NCBI RefSeq assembly: GCF_023278565.1
Contig: NC_064676.1
Coordinates: 2,666,001 to 2,730,000 of the forward strand
Length of the DNA stretch: 64,000 bases
Reading direction: 5' to 3'
Origin: Colletotrichum lupini
Lineage: Eukaryota > Ascomycota > Sordariomycetes > Glomerellales > Glomerellaceae
Shown: one piece after another, positions 21,558-33,131 of the stretch
Numbering within the stretch: position 1 is the stretch's first letter
Layout: each line of letters opens with the position of its first letter
Program-made: the position numbers and the translations under genes
Notes under the pieces: model-generated
What the model was told of the DNA's origin: nothing
Databases searched by the model: none
The model's input: the letters and a program-made list of their open reading frames with translations, nothing else

Positions 21558-22841
21558 ATGCGGCTCTTCCATCGACATCGAAACAAGCAGAAGAACCCGC
21601 CTCAACCTATCCAAGAAGACCTGCTTTCACCCTTCGACTCACCAGCACCTTCGCCTCCCATTCGGAATTTCTCATACCCAACCGCGGCCTTACGACCACC
21701 GTCGGGACCCTCCATCTCTTCATCCGCACAGCTGGGTATTCACCTACCTCCTGCCGGTTTTGGAGAAGCACGAACATCCACAACTAGTGGCCTCATCGAG
21801 CCCCCGTTCTACTGGGCGTCATCGTACAGACCCATACGGGAGGAAGAAATCGAACCCTCGACAGATTCGCAGTCTTTCATTTCCGATACTGGTCCAGAGG
21901 CATTTGTCTACGGCTAGGGGCCGATTCCAGAGAAGAAGAAAAAGAAACGGCGAAGTCTCCTCGGAATCTCAACACCACTGAGAACCAAAAAGATCATTGA
22001 ATCCGAAGGACTGCCTCGAATCGATAGAAGTGCGCCGCAGAATCCTGACCGAGATTCTCTCACTGGATCTCGAACTACTCATCCACCAGCTCGGGCTGTC
22101 TTTGAAAGCTCACCTAAGAAGGCGTCTCCTCAGAAGCGCGCTTTTGTTCTCGGTCACAAGTTCGCCAAGTCAGTCGATCTTGCATCCACCCACCTACGCC
22201 CGCCGAGCCCACTTCGCCCGGCATCTAGCTCAGGAATAGCAACAGTCGACACGCGAACTGCCCCTCATAGGATAGGGCTAGCGATAGACGAAGAAGATAA
22301 CCATCCAGGAACTTTGCTCGATCTCTCAGACGACGAGATGGGTCTCAGACGCAGAATCTCGGAGATGGACTTGAGGATGTCCCCTCCGAAACGCATGTTC
22401 TCCGACCATTCTCAGACATCAGAGTACAGCGCTTCTACAGTTAGTGTCAGTGGAAGCCCTACAAAGAAGAGACGAAGTGGTAAGACCAAACCCAAAGACG
22501 GCAAGCATCATTGGGTGAGCCAGCTCAAAGACTGGTTCAGTACTGGCGAGCCGTCCTCTCAAGACTGGAAACAGCTCAAGAAACAAGAGTACCACAAACA
22601 TGGGATCGCGATGAATGACCCAGATGCCAGCGCAAAGCTGCACGCTCCTATTGGAGCAATTCCCGAAGAGGCCATCAAGCCTTCCAGCGGGCCTGATCCC
22701 GAGACGATTGCCAAGAAGAAGTTTGCCAATCGAAAGCAGGTTCGCCAAGCATATGGCGGTTGCGAGAGAATCTCCGGCTCTGTTTCATCTGAGTCTTCGG
22801 CGGGTAGCAGGGAGGTCAATCCTATTGCCCCATGGGCATAG
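21558..22841 (+). CDS. Basic low-complexity protein interrupted by an in-frame TAG
   Basis: From ATG 21558 (MRLFHRHRNKQKN) the frame runs 119 codons to TAG at 21915-21917. The same frame then continues open for 307 more codons to the stop at 22841. Both sides look coding. The first part is Pro/Ser-rich with FYWASSYRPIREEEIEPS. The second starts with a KKKKKRR cluster, has phosphosite-like SPKK and SPTKKRR motifs, and ends with a more ordered region (HHWVSQLKDWFSTGEPSSQD, FANRKQVRQAYGG). I know no family for it. The TAG may be a nonsense allele, a sequencing error or part of an intron. A frame-preserving candidate intron is 21736-21930 (GTATTC to TTCCAG; 362 residues when spliced), but its donor is weak and no CTRAC branch is visible. 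Treat the full protein as uncertain. Confidence 0.55.
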
Positions 22842-24328
22842 GCGTGATACTCAACAGGCTGAAATTGGGGAAGGGGCATGCCTTTATTTGTGACAAGGCA
22901 GACGCGGGAGTAGGTGGATTGATGAACGAGACAACGACTGAAAGATGATGACGATTTGCTTGAATCGCGTTTGCATTATACCCGTTTCTAGACGCCACGG
23001 CAATGAGCCTGTCACAGAAGCTGCGGTGGAATTTTCAAACTTTGTTGGCCGTTTGTGCGCCACAGGATGGAGGGCCTGAAACGACTGTCTTTAAGAGCAC
23101 CATAGTCTGATGAAAGCGGAAGATTTCCCACTATGCTCCTTGAGTGCCAAATTCACATGCCAACGTAATGTTCCCAATGGTTGACGGCTGGTGACGGTCA
23201 CAGAGGATGTTGAAGGTACATGCGTACTTGACATTGACGATGAATAGTTCCTATTTGGAGATCTGGAGCAGTCGTGGGCCAGGAAATTGGGGCAGTCACA
23301 AAATGTATCGCAATATCGGTCCCCAATCGCGGCATAACTCCACAAACTTGCCGGAAGTCATGTAGGGCACACTGGAGTGGGACGATTGAGAGATTTAGTC
23401 ACGATGGGATTCACCGGTGGTGTGGAGGAGGCCTAGCCGTCAAGATTGCGTGAGTGACAGCTCGATCGCATGCGGTTGGTTGGTTGATTGGTCAAGTCGA
23501 ACACCGAGACACCACTTGATGCTCGTGTTAGCTCAGGTATGGAGCTGAAAACTGTCATTGGCACCCGCAGATGCAGATGCATTTGCAGGACAGCAAAGAG
23601 CAGCTGGCTGGGTCACCACCACCAACGTTGAATTCCCTGTTTCTTTCCATGCTGCCCAAAGTGAGGCGCGAGCATTTGCTTCTCGCCAACTCGCTCCCGC
23701 GTTGGCTACCAACGCTTCGTGAATCCCCCACGCTAGGCCGGAGCTTAGCTCCGAGTCGGGTGTGGAGATTTCGGACGGGCAGTGTGCTGAAGCAGTAACC
23801 AGTGGCCAGCTCCCCCGACTGGACTGCTGGAAAATGGGGCCTTCCAATCGGCGATCCTCACGGCGCCAGCGCCGTGGTTGTTTTCCCCACCTTTCCGCAT
23901 TCGGTGACAGCGCTGTGTGTCGCGTTCCCCCAATTGCAGAGGATGACGTACATGACCAGGAAGCTCTGGCCTCTGCCCTCTGGTGAGTGGTGGTTGCAGC
24001 ATTGATTCGATGAAGCTCTGGGCCCCCCCCTGCCGTCATTGAGACGTCTGTGAGCGGGATGTAAGTAGGTATTAGTGCCTAGTCCACGGTCGTTCGTCTT
24101 AGCTGCTTCAGTCTACCGCCATTTACTTGGACGTGTGTCCCCCAGTTCCCAGCTTTCTCCCTCTTTCTCTCCCTCGTATTCTTCCTTTTTTGCATCGGTT
24201 TTCTGTACTTTTCGGTCAAGGTTGCATTTACGAAAGATACCCTGCCGCATATCACTTGTGCCACTTGGTGCGAATATCCCCCCCGTTGTCCAGGCCTTCG
24301 ACGATAGCTACGACACAAAACGCCAGCC
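22842..24328. other. Intergenic, no gene seen
   Basis: About 1.5 kb between two plus-strand genes. The stretch 24120-24330 is CT-rich and looks like a 5' leader. Short open frames at 23533-24039 overlap on both strands and are not supported. Confidence 0.45.
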
Positions 24329-25989
24329 ATGTCTTCGCTTTGGGGTTCGAGGAACAAGAAGGACGACGATCAGGAGGTTCGTGATGGACCTGGTCCTCCG
24401 GAAGAGAGAGGTTCGAATGAGTACGCGGCACGGGAACCCGATGAACACACTCGGCTCCTACCGAACCGGCTCGACAGCGACAACCGCCAGTATTTGACGC
24501 CCGATGACCCGGCGGTGTCTCCGTATAACCTGTGGACGGTGCGATTGCTGCGATGGGTGACTGTTCTCTTCACGGCCCTCACTTTCACGTGGTGGACTCT
24601 GACTTTGGTTTCCTCCTTCGTTACGCCGCCTGGGATGCACACCCGCGGTTCCGGATTTTACGCCTTCAGCTATTCGAGCGTGGCACTGTTCACGCTTCTG
24701 TTTACTCTCGTGTTCTTTGCGGCTCCGTCCAAGGCTGTCCGGGTTCTGGCCATCTTTATGGCTCTCATGCTACTTGTCAACATGATCCTCATTGTTGCGG
24801 TGCAGAAGAACCGTTACGAAGAGGCTGGAGTGGGAGTTGCGAGTGTTGTCTGTAAGTTGAGAGTTTGGCATCTGATGTGACCGGTCCTTTGCTGACAAGG
24901 CCACCCTCAGGGGCATTCGTCGTGAGCTTGTGGGCACTCGCCTGTGACCGAACTGTGAAATGGGGCAAGGCTGAAGAGGAGGAGAGGCTGACTGGCCGCG
25001 TTGAGACGAGACGCACAGTCTGGGAATGGACCGAGGTGCTCATCTCAACGGTGGCCTATGTCGTCCTGTCTCTGATCATCATTCTTATCACTGCCACTCT
25101 GATTCTGCGATCTCTCGATGCCGGGTTTGGCCCGCCGGGCGAGCAGTACTGGGTCGATGGCGACCAATACCGCATTCACGTCTACTGCGATGGCAACGGC
25201 ACCGATGCCGCGGGCAACAAGCTACCTACTGTTTTCTTCGAGGGAGGTGACTTGCCAGTCGAGAATGGACTGTGGCAGTTTGCGCAAAACGCTCTGAAGA
25301 ACGACTCCATCTCAAGATACTGCTTCGCCGACCGTCCGGGCTACGGATGGAGCGATACCGCCCCCAGCCCTCTGTCAGCAGGCATGGCAACTGACGCCCT
25401 AAGCGAGGCTCTCGCACGAGCTGGTGAGAAGGGCCCTTGGATCCTTGCCAGCGCTGGAATTGGTTCCGTTTACTCTCAAATCTTCTCCTCTCGACACGGC
25501 AGAGAAGTAAACGGCCTTCTTCTGATCGATCCGCTTCACGAAGACCTTCTTCACCGGGTTTCGGACCCCGGTAGAGGCTTCTCCTACTGGCTTCGTGGCG
25601 TATTCTCCCCTCTTGGAATCGAACGTCTCCCAGGCGCCATCTTCCGTGGACGCACTAGCGCAGACCGCGTCTGGGGTCGTTCAGCCAGACAGAGTGGAAA
25701 GTACCTGTTCTCAAAGTTGCAGGAGAGTCTCGTGGCTGATTCACTCACCAAGCGCGAGGTGATTAGTAGTAAGGCCATCCAGTACCCGAATACCCCACTG
25801 GTGGTCATCAGCTCCGGCGTCAACATTCGCAAGGACAGCGAATGGGAGGACAAGCAGAGAGATTTCAGCCATCTGACGAGAAACCTGAAGCATTGGGATA
25901 CGGTCGACGACGCGCCTCACAACGTGTGGGAGACGTTGGATGGACGTCAGAAGATTGAGAAGAGACTCCGGCAAATGGTCCATGCGTGA
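24329..25989 (+). CDS. Polytopic membrane protein with C-terminal alpha/beta-hydrolase-like domain
   Basis: Two exons (24329-24851, 24911-25989) give 533 residues. The N-terminal 65 residues are polar. Five membrane spans follow, near 67-97, 108-131, 136-158, 168-188 and 215-242. The remaining 290 residues look like an alpha/beta-hydrolase: VFFEGGD (oxyanion strand), CFADRPGYGWSD, LLLIDPLHED and a late DAPHNVWET that could give the catalytic His. The elbow where GxSxG is expected reads LASAGIGS, so the nucleophile Ser appears to be absent. Fungal homologues are often labelled 'mitochondrial integral membrane protein', but I see no clear presequence. The domain is probably catalytically dead or unusual. 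The function is unknown. Confidence 0.85.
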
Positions 25990-28900
25990 ACCTATTGATA
26001 ACGGCGTGGCGGGCCTTGGCATCTAGTTTGTTGGATCGGGGCGAGTTTGAACGTTGTACCCGTACGGAGTAACACAGACACGGTCGGGTGGCCATCCCTG
26101 AGTTGGGTTTAATTGCGGTGCGAGCGACAGCTAGGAAATGAAATGATGAAAGCGATTTGATTTTCGACATACTTTGTGTGTTGTGGAGTTGATGGTAATT
26201 GTCTGCGTCGTGTCCGTGAAAAGAGAAGCAAAATGACTCGTAGGTATCTTTGCTAGAAGTTTCGGCTCTGCGTCGTATTAGCGCCTCGATAGGCGGCTTG
26301 CATGACTTGCGAGGTTTCCGAAATGCTTTAGCGGGATGCCTTTTATCGACCAAGTTGCTCGTTCCTCATCGATTTGTCTCGAAGAGATGTCTCATGAAGG
26401 AGGAGAAGAGAACTTCTGCTGCACCGGACAGAATTGTGTAGAGAAAAAGGCAAGCGGCGTCAATGCCACGTGCTGTATGCAACGGACAAGGCAGTTAAGT
26501 TTTCCGGTTGAAGAGATTTGTTATCCACACCTCTTGTCTTGGACGGGATCTTGCATGTGGTGTTTGCTTGTTTTTGTTGCGGGAAGCTTTTTTTTTTCTT
26601 TTGGCTGGTCGCAGGGAACAGCTCCGGCTGGACAGTCCGGGTGTTGCTCACGCGACATGTGGCCTCTCTGAGAGTGCCTTCCTAAGTTCTCGGAGGAAAT
26701 CTACAAGACACATGGTCAAAACTTTCCTCGGCCTTGTTTCTACTTATTGCCACTGCTGCTATGATTGCTTCACATTTCTCATGTCTTTCTCACTGAACAC
26801 GATTTAGACAGCGCATGGCAACTATGATAGCAACAATGACTTTGAGAATGCGGCTCCTTGTCTGTTGACCGGCCCAGACATCTTATTTTGTCACCCACAT
26901 GCTTACCGCAGTGTAAGGTACCTTTTGAGATGGGATGGCCAAGTTGCGGCTCGCCAAGGACGCTGCTACTCAAGTAGGCTAAGGTTCGGACAGCTTGATA
27001 GATTCGTCCCATGTCTGAAACTTAAGCTGCACATCATCATGTAAGTAGCGTCTGAACTCTGAACCTTGAATTGTCCGATGTGTATGCAAATCCGTGAAAT
27101 CAAGGGGTACATGAGACTGCGTATTGCATTGCATTTGATCTGTGACCTACACGTGCGATTTGCTAGGCGCGACCACGACTCCATAGACGACCGGCGACCG
27201 ACCTTACAAAGTTGCTTCTACCCAGTACCTCTTACTGCAGTAGCAGCTGAAGAATTGATGCCAGCGGGCCAGCCCGTGTTGGGCTGGAGCGAGGTGGTGG
27301 TCAGGAATTTAAACGGATACGAAGTGAATTATTTTATGGAAACAGGTCGTATGCAGACTATGAACACGAGGGAGAATTTACGAGCCCACTCAACCTTGAA
27401 AGGAAACAGTTATCTACGGATAGTAAGCGGCCAATTCACTCGGTTCGCTAACAGGTAGAACTGTCAACGGGCGAGTACGACAAGTTCGTGTTGAGAACCG
27501 CTCAAGGCCGAAGAGCCCCTCCCCAGACCCCCCAGACCTCCCTCTTATTTTAAAACGCGACCCAATGACGGCAATGCCTGCGCTCTCGCGTCTCCGCCCT
27601 TCACCCATTCTCACCACTCAGCAGCTTTATTCTCGCCCAGCAAAGAGGACCCCGAAAGTGAGACCAAGAAGCCCCCTCCAATGCTCCCCCAGGGCCCCAA
27701 GACCCGACTCAGTCGTCCAGCAGGAGCCCCCAACTGCAACGGCACAACGGGTCCCTCCCACCTGGTGCACCCTGGGCCTCGGAGCTGGAGAATGGGACCC
27801 CAAAAATAGTGTGGAATTTGCCTTCGGCCGGCGCCTAAGTATTAGTGCGGTATACCTACTGCGTAGGCCACCCGTACCCAGGAACGGTAGGGACAAGGTC
27901 CCTAGAGAGGTTCCGTGCTCTTGGGGCTTGGGATTCCAATCCTCCCCGGACACTCAACCCGGAATGGCCGCCCTACAGCCCAGCGAGGGAGTCAAGCTTC
28001 GCCATGGAGGAAAGGACGTGCTCGTGCTGCGACGTGCCTCTGGTGTCATGCTGTGCGTGCGGCGTGATAATGGCCATGTACGATGTCCCACGATGGAGAT
28101 GGCGTGAGGTGCACTGAGGTTGACAGACACCTGTTCACTTATGTCTCGTTTGCGTTGCCGAATGGGTAGGGCAGCCTTCCCGATCAAAGTGCCCGTCCAT
28201 CAAGTTGATAAGACCCATGTCTGGACACCTCGACAATCGCCTTGCTGCCTTTGTTTTTCTTTCCCTCCCTCATGCAGGTAAAATGAGCCGTAAGCCAAAG
28301 TTCCTATAGTCGGAAGAGAATCAGTACCGCAATCAGAATCAGTGGAGAAAGAACAGATACCGTCCGACTCCTCTTGGGGATTTGCAAACGATGCGGTTGC
28401 CGTCCACTCGAGATTGGTGCTGATACTGGGGCAACCTGACCTGACAGCCGAGTAACGCCCCTCCACTGTCCGGTACAGAAGAAGGCACCTGTTCTGTCTC
28501 GCTTGTGACGTGCAACCACGTCGACCCGGCCTGGTTGGGCGGGGATCGGAAAGGGGGGTTGAGTTTGTTGTAGTGTCAATGACGGCCCCTGGCCACTTAA
28601 AGGGCGGACTGGAGTCTTCAAGGGTCCACGCATGAGGGGGGAAGTAGCGTAAAGTTCCTAGGCAAGGAACTTGGAGACAGACGCGCTGTACGCACCGTGG
28701 TAAGGTACTTCGAGGTATTAGCGAGGAGTCGGTCCAAGACAACTTGGAAATCTCACCTCACCACCTCACGTATCCGCACTTCACGGGCGCCTGCCCACAT
28801 TCAACTCCCCCATGCCTTTTGTTGCATCTTTTGCAACTTCCATGCTCGAGGACGCTGGAACTTCCTTCTTCAACGTGGTGCATGTGGCCGTCCTTCGCCT

Positions 28901-29740
28901 GGAATCCGCATGGTAATGATTAGTGAGGAAGCCAAGACCCAGGTCCAGTATCCGTACATACCTTACCTTCCCTGTGTCGTCGTTAAGCTCCGCACCCGCA
29001 GACCCGCGCGTCGACTGCACTGCTCTGCACCTTACCTGCGTGCCTGCCTACCTTACCTTACCTTGCCGCTCCGCACCTTCCAATACAATACCACTGCGTA
29101 CCTACCTGCGATCTCTCCGAAACTGAAACCCCTTGCTTCTCTTGAATAACCCAACGTCGAAATCTCACCCCATTTGGGCTGAAGCCACCGACCGCCTTTC
29201 TTTCACAGTCACGGTCGCATTTGCAGTGACGCCAGCAGCAAGCACCACCAACTTACCTGCTGCAAGGCAAACAATCCCGATTCGTCTGGGCTCGTTGTGC
29301 CAAACCCAGACCTTCTCCAACCTTGAATTGTCACTGCTCTCGCCGCAACTACCTTGCTTCGCACCCGCCGGGCTGACAGACGACTACCTACCGCCAAACC
29401 TTGGGTAGGCCACTTCGCACAATTATCACGGGTGCCGCGTCCTTCTCTCAAATCGACTTGCCAACTGTCAAAAATACAAGAATCGCACTTTCCGCTCACG
29501 AGTGGTTGCGGACATTTTTAGCAGCTTCGACTGTAGTCTGCTCTGTAACTCTTCGAGGTATTTCAATTTCTGGTCTGGCTGCTGATACCCATACCTCCTT
29601 CCTCCTCCAACTACATCCCACCGGAGAGGCAGCTCACGCCTCCTACCTTGCTTGACTTTGCTGACGCTGCCTACTTTGCGCAGGATCCCACCTACTCCTA
29701 TGGTTTCGATATTACCGCGCGTCGATAACGATTTCAAACA
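25990..29740. other. Intergenic, 3.75 kb, no gene seen
   Basis: This is a large gap between two plus-strand genes. It contains a T-run near 26589, a TACCTTACCTTACCTTGCC run at 29050-29066, and a CT-rich leader before 29741. The frame 27565-28107 is long but looks like chance. Confidence 0.4.
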
Positions 29741-32700
29741 ATGGAGAACGAGCCGCCTTCCGCGACCTCGAGGCGGGGTCGTCTAATGGGGAAGCTCTTT
29801 GCCCTCAAAGAGAAAGATCGCAAGCCCACGGCCGAAGAAACAGGCAATAATATCAATGATTTCCTCAACGGCCCCTCTGATACCCTGCAGGTCAACCATG
29901 CCTCGCCTTCCACCGCCATCCCCCAGCTTTCGAAGCTCGATATCTCCTCCGCTACTCGCTATCCACAAGCCTTGTCTGTTGCTAGTCACTCACAGCAAAG
30001 CCTGAACCCCCCGAGCCAGTACTCCGCCCGCAGCCCTGGCCTAAGCCCGGGCATCCCACCTCGGAGCCCGCGGCGTAGCAACCGAAAGGGCTTGACCGTT
30101 CGTTTTGTGGACCAGAAACCCGACATCATTGGCGAAGGTGGTGATGAGTCGGAGATCCCAGCCATTGAGGTATCGAGGCGCAAGAAGCAGCGACCTCCTC
30201 CGTCCCCACGACGTACACCCGTGGCTGCTGTTCACGACTCCCCGCCGAGAGCGCCCTCAGCGCCGAAAGAGGACTCAGACTTCATGCCTGGCCGCCTGCG
30301 ACGAACACAGACAGGCTTCTCCTCTGTCAGCAACGAGCCCATCGAGCCCAAAGAACCCCCTCCAGCTTATAGAGAGGTGGCACCAGGTAACGCAGTTTCG
30401 GCGCCATTCCTAGACACCCCGACCATCGCGAAGAACGAGAATCGAAAGTCCTTCATCGAGCACCAGCAGGCGGAGATGCGACAAGCAGAGGGCAAGGCAT
30501 TTGCAGAGGCCGCACGTCAAGCTGAGCGGGAGGAGCATGGAGGCCAAACGCCTCTCGTACCGCAGATAAACGAGTCCCCAACCAGATCTCCAGTGCCACC
30601 TAGCAAGGTGCCTCTCCAGCCGAGATCCCCAGATGACTACAGAAAGCCTCCCGAGCAAAGCCCCTCATCCATATATTCCAGCAGCACCGAATTCAGCCAG
30701 CAGCAGAACACAGCTGCCAACTTCTCTCGGCAGCCTTCTGTCAATTCCCAGTACCACATGGCGCCCCCATCTGCAACAGTCGCCTCGAGACAGGCATCCT
30801 TCAACTTGCATGATGCAGTCCTTGCAGTTGGTGATGACGCTCTGAACACATTCGTCACTCGCACTCGCCACTTTAATGAACTATTCAGGCTGCATGCCGA
30901 GACAATCAAGCCTATTTCGGCCTGTTCACCGCTAGAGCTATCACGTGCTGCACTGTGGTGGCTCATCAAAGGACGCACTGCTTTAGAGGTTGCAGTTCGT
31001 GCACGACCTGGTAGTCCTCAAGACCAGATGCAGAACGAGAATGATCGCCAGCAGGCATATGCCAACCTTGCCAAAGGCTACTGGTTGGTGGAGGAAGCCA
31101 TACCTGAGGTGCAGGAGAACAAGCGCCTTGCGCCCGATGCAGGCATTACTGAGATTCGCTCAACGTTGGTCGGCGCTCTCAAGAAGCTTGCCGTCTCAAT
31201 GAAAAGAAACGGGTTCCTTCCGCCTGAAGAGGCGTTCTTGCCTCAGACCATCGACAAGTCTATCTGGGTTGAATATCCCCGACTGAGCGTTGACATGATT
31301 GCCTTGCTCACTGCCGATTCATCTGCAGCCATGACGGGTGTTGTTCGCACCCCCTCTGCTTTCGAAATTCTGGAGACTCTGCCCCCTAACGATACTGCTG
31401 AGAACTTCACATTCGGCAGAGTGAGCACGGACGTGTTCTTGATGGAACAGGGCATGGATTCTCAGAGATTCTACTTCCCTTGCCTCCTGACCATGGTCCG
31501 ACCTAACAAACAGCACAACTTGGTCTTTGTTATCGCTAGTCAACACGGTGAAGTGAACTTACGAATCCAAGGAAATAAGAACTCGGGCCCGACCTGGGAC
31601 GATGTCCGCTGGCGCAATTCAACCCACTCACTCGAGATCAAACTGCCCAGAGGCTTCATGATCGTCGTTCAGTGCTCACAGCAGGACTACCGAATGCTGT
31701 GGAATATGTACGATTTCGGTGCCCAGGTGCAGTCGACACTGTACGCTCGATCCGACGAGCACTGCGTTTTCCGTTCTACCCTTCGGTCATTCCAGTACTT
31801 CGACTCAAATCCCAATTCCCGGGCGTTTCCCAAGGAAGCCGTGGCAAATTGCGATGTGGCTCTGTTTGAGAAGATTCATAAGGAGCATGCTGCTGCAGGT
31901 CCACGCGCTTACCATAGGGGGTACAGAATCGTCGTGGTGACAGGCCCTCGCACGAGAACGCTGAGCGGTGTCAACCACACCTACACGCCACAGATGCCAA
32001 TCCCCTTCAGTTTCCTTAGGTCGGACGGAGGTGATGCTGCCTTGATGCTCAAGTACGACAATGTCAACCCGGATCCGAACAAGCGCATGAAGGTGAGCAT
32101 GGTGCTCTCGTTCGCTGATGAGGGGGAGCGGGCCCAGCTCAACAGCCTTATTTCCGGTACTTCTGTGCAAAAGGATGAGACGATCTACGCAGATGTGCCC
32201 CTTATCGGATTCTCCATGTCGACATCGTTGCAGGATAGCAAGTATCTTCCAGGCGTCAGCCAGATCCCCTGGACATCCCTTCGAGTCATCAACGAAGATG
32301 CCGACGACGAATATCCTCGGACAGTTCTAGCCGACAGATTACGAGTCATCGTTGAATCCAAGCAGGGTTTACTCACCGACCGAGTGAACCTGCAACCCGG
32401 CGAATTGCGAGTGAGGCTCGAGGTTCAAGAGACCAAGTCTCTCGTGGTGATGCGCCAGCCACAGTTCGACATGACTGCAAACGTAGCAGACGGAACTGTT
32501 GGCAAGGAGATCCCCAAGGCTATGACCGAAATGCTCCAAATGCTGCAGACGACCCAAACAATTCGCACTTACAGCTTCCCGACGCAGAAAGATCTCCATG
32601 CCTTCCAGGCTGCATTGACTGGATTCCAAGTCGTCTTCGACGGCCTCGCCGCTACCTTTGCAATTTCTCGACGAAGAATGGTGGTTCCGATCCACAAGAA

Positions 32701-33131
32701 ATGGGAGGCGGGATTGACTCGAGTCCAAGTGGTGCAACAAGGCACAATCATGCAACTCCTCGCGTTCTTCCCAGACTTTCACCACGGCCAGTGTATGAAC
32801 TTCGTTTTGAAAGGCACGGATGTATACGAGACGTTTTCGAGGAGCAGTAAAGCTGGTATCAAGTTTGTTGACGCCAAGTTCCCCATGCCACGCATGCCCA
32901 ACGGCAGCGACGGACCGTCAGACGACATGGGATTCATTTGTCTGGACCTGCCGGACCTGCCGGGTGAGCACGACGACATCACGCTCCTCTTCGAAAACGA
33001 AGCGGGTAAGTTTTTCTAGACCCATTGCCGAATGGACTCGGGCTCATGCTAACTCCCGAACAGAACGCGACCGGCTGACGCAGTGTCTACCGGCCACCGT
33101 CAAGGGTTCCAGGTCACTGAGAGGCCGATAG
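29741..33131 (+). CDS. Large fungal protein of unknown function, disordered N-terminus and beta-rich core
   Basis: Two exons (29741-33005, 33064-33131) give 1110 residues. The intron (GTAAGT to AACAG) replaces a premature stop with a 22-residue tail (ERDRLTQCLPATVKGS). I do not know the family. Residues 1-350 are disordered and rich in Ser, Pro, Arg and Gln, with several proline-flanked Ser motifs. A helical block follows at about 355-500 (FNELFRLHAETIKPISACSP, WWLIKGRTALEVAVRARPGS). The remaining 600 residues alternate beta strands and a closing helix in a way that suggests two or more PH-like modules, for example RLRVIVESKQGLL near 870 and FHHGQCMNFVLKGTDVYETF near 1015. There is no signal peptide or membrane span. 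A cytoplasmic scaffold or signalling role is only a guess. Confidence 0.8.

Noticed and set aside
21906..21917. GTCTACGGCTAG as a mini-intron that removes the TAG
   Set aside because: Twelve nt is far below the size a spliceosome can remove.
27565..28107. 180-codon open frame with an Arg/Pro-rich start
   Set aside because: Its composition follows local GC content, it has no recognisable motif and it is overlapped by similar frames on the other strand.
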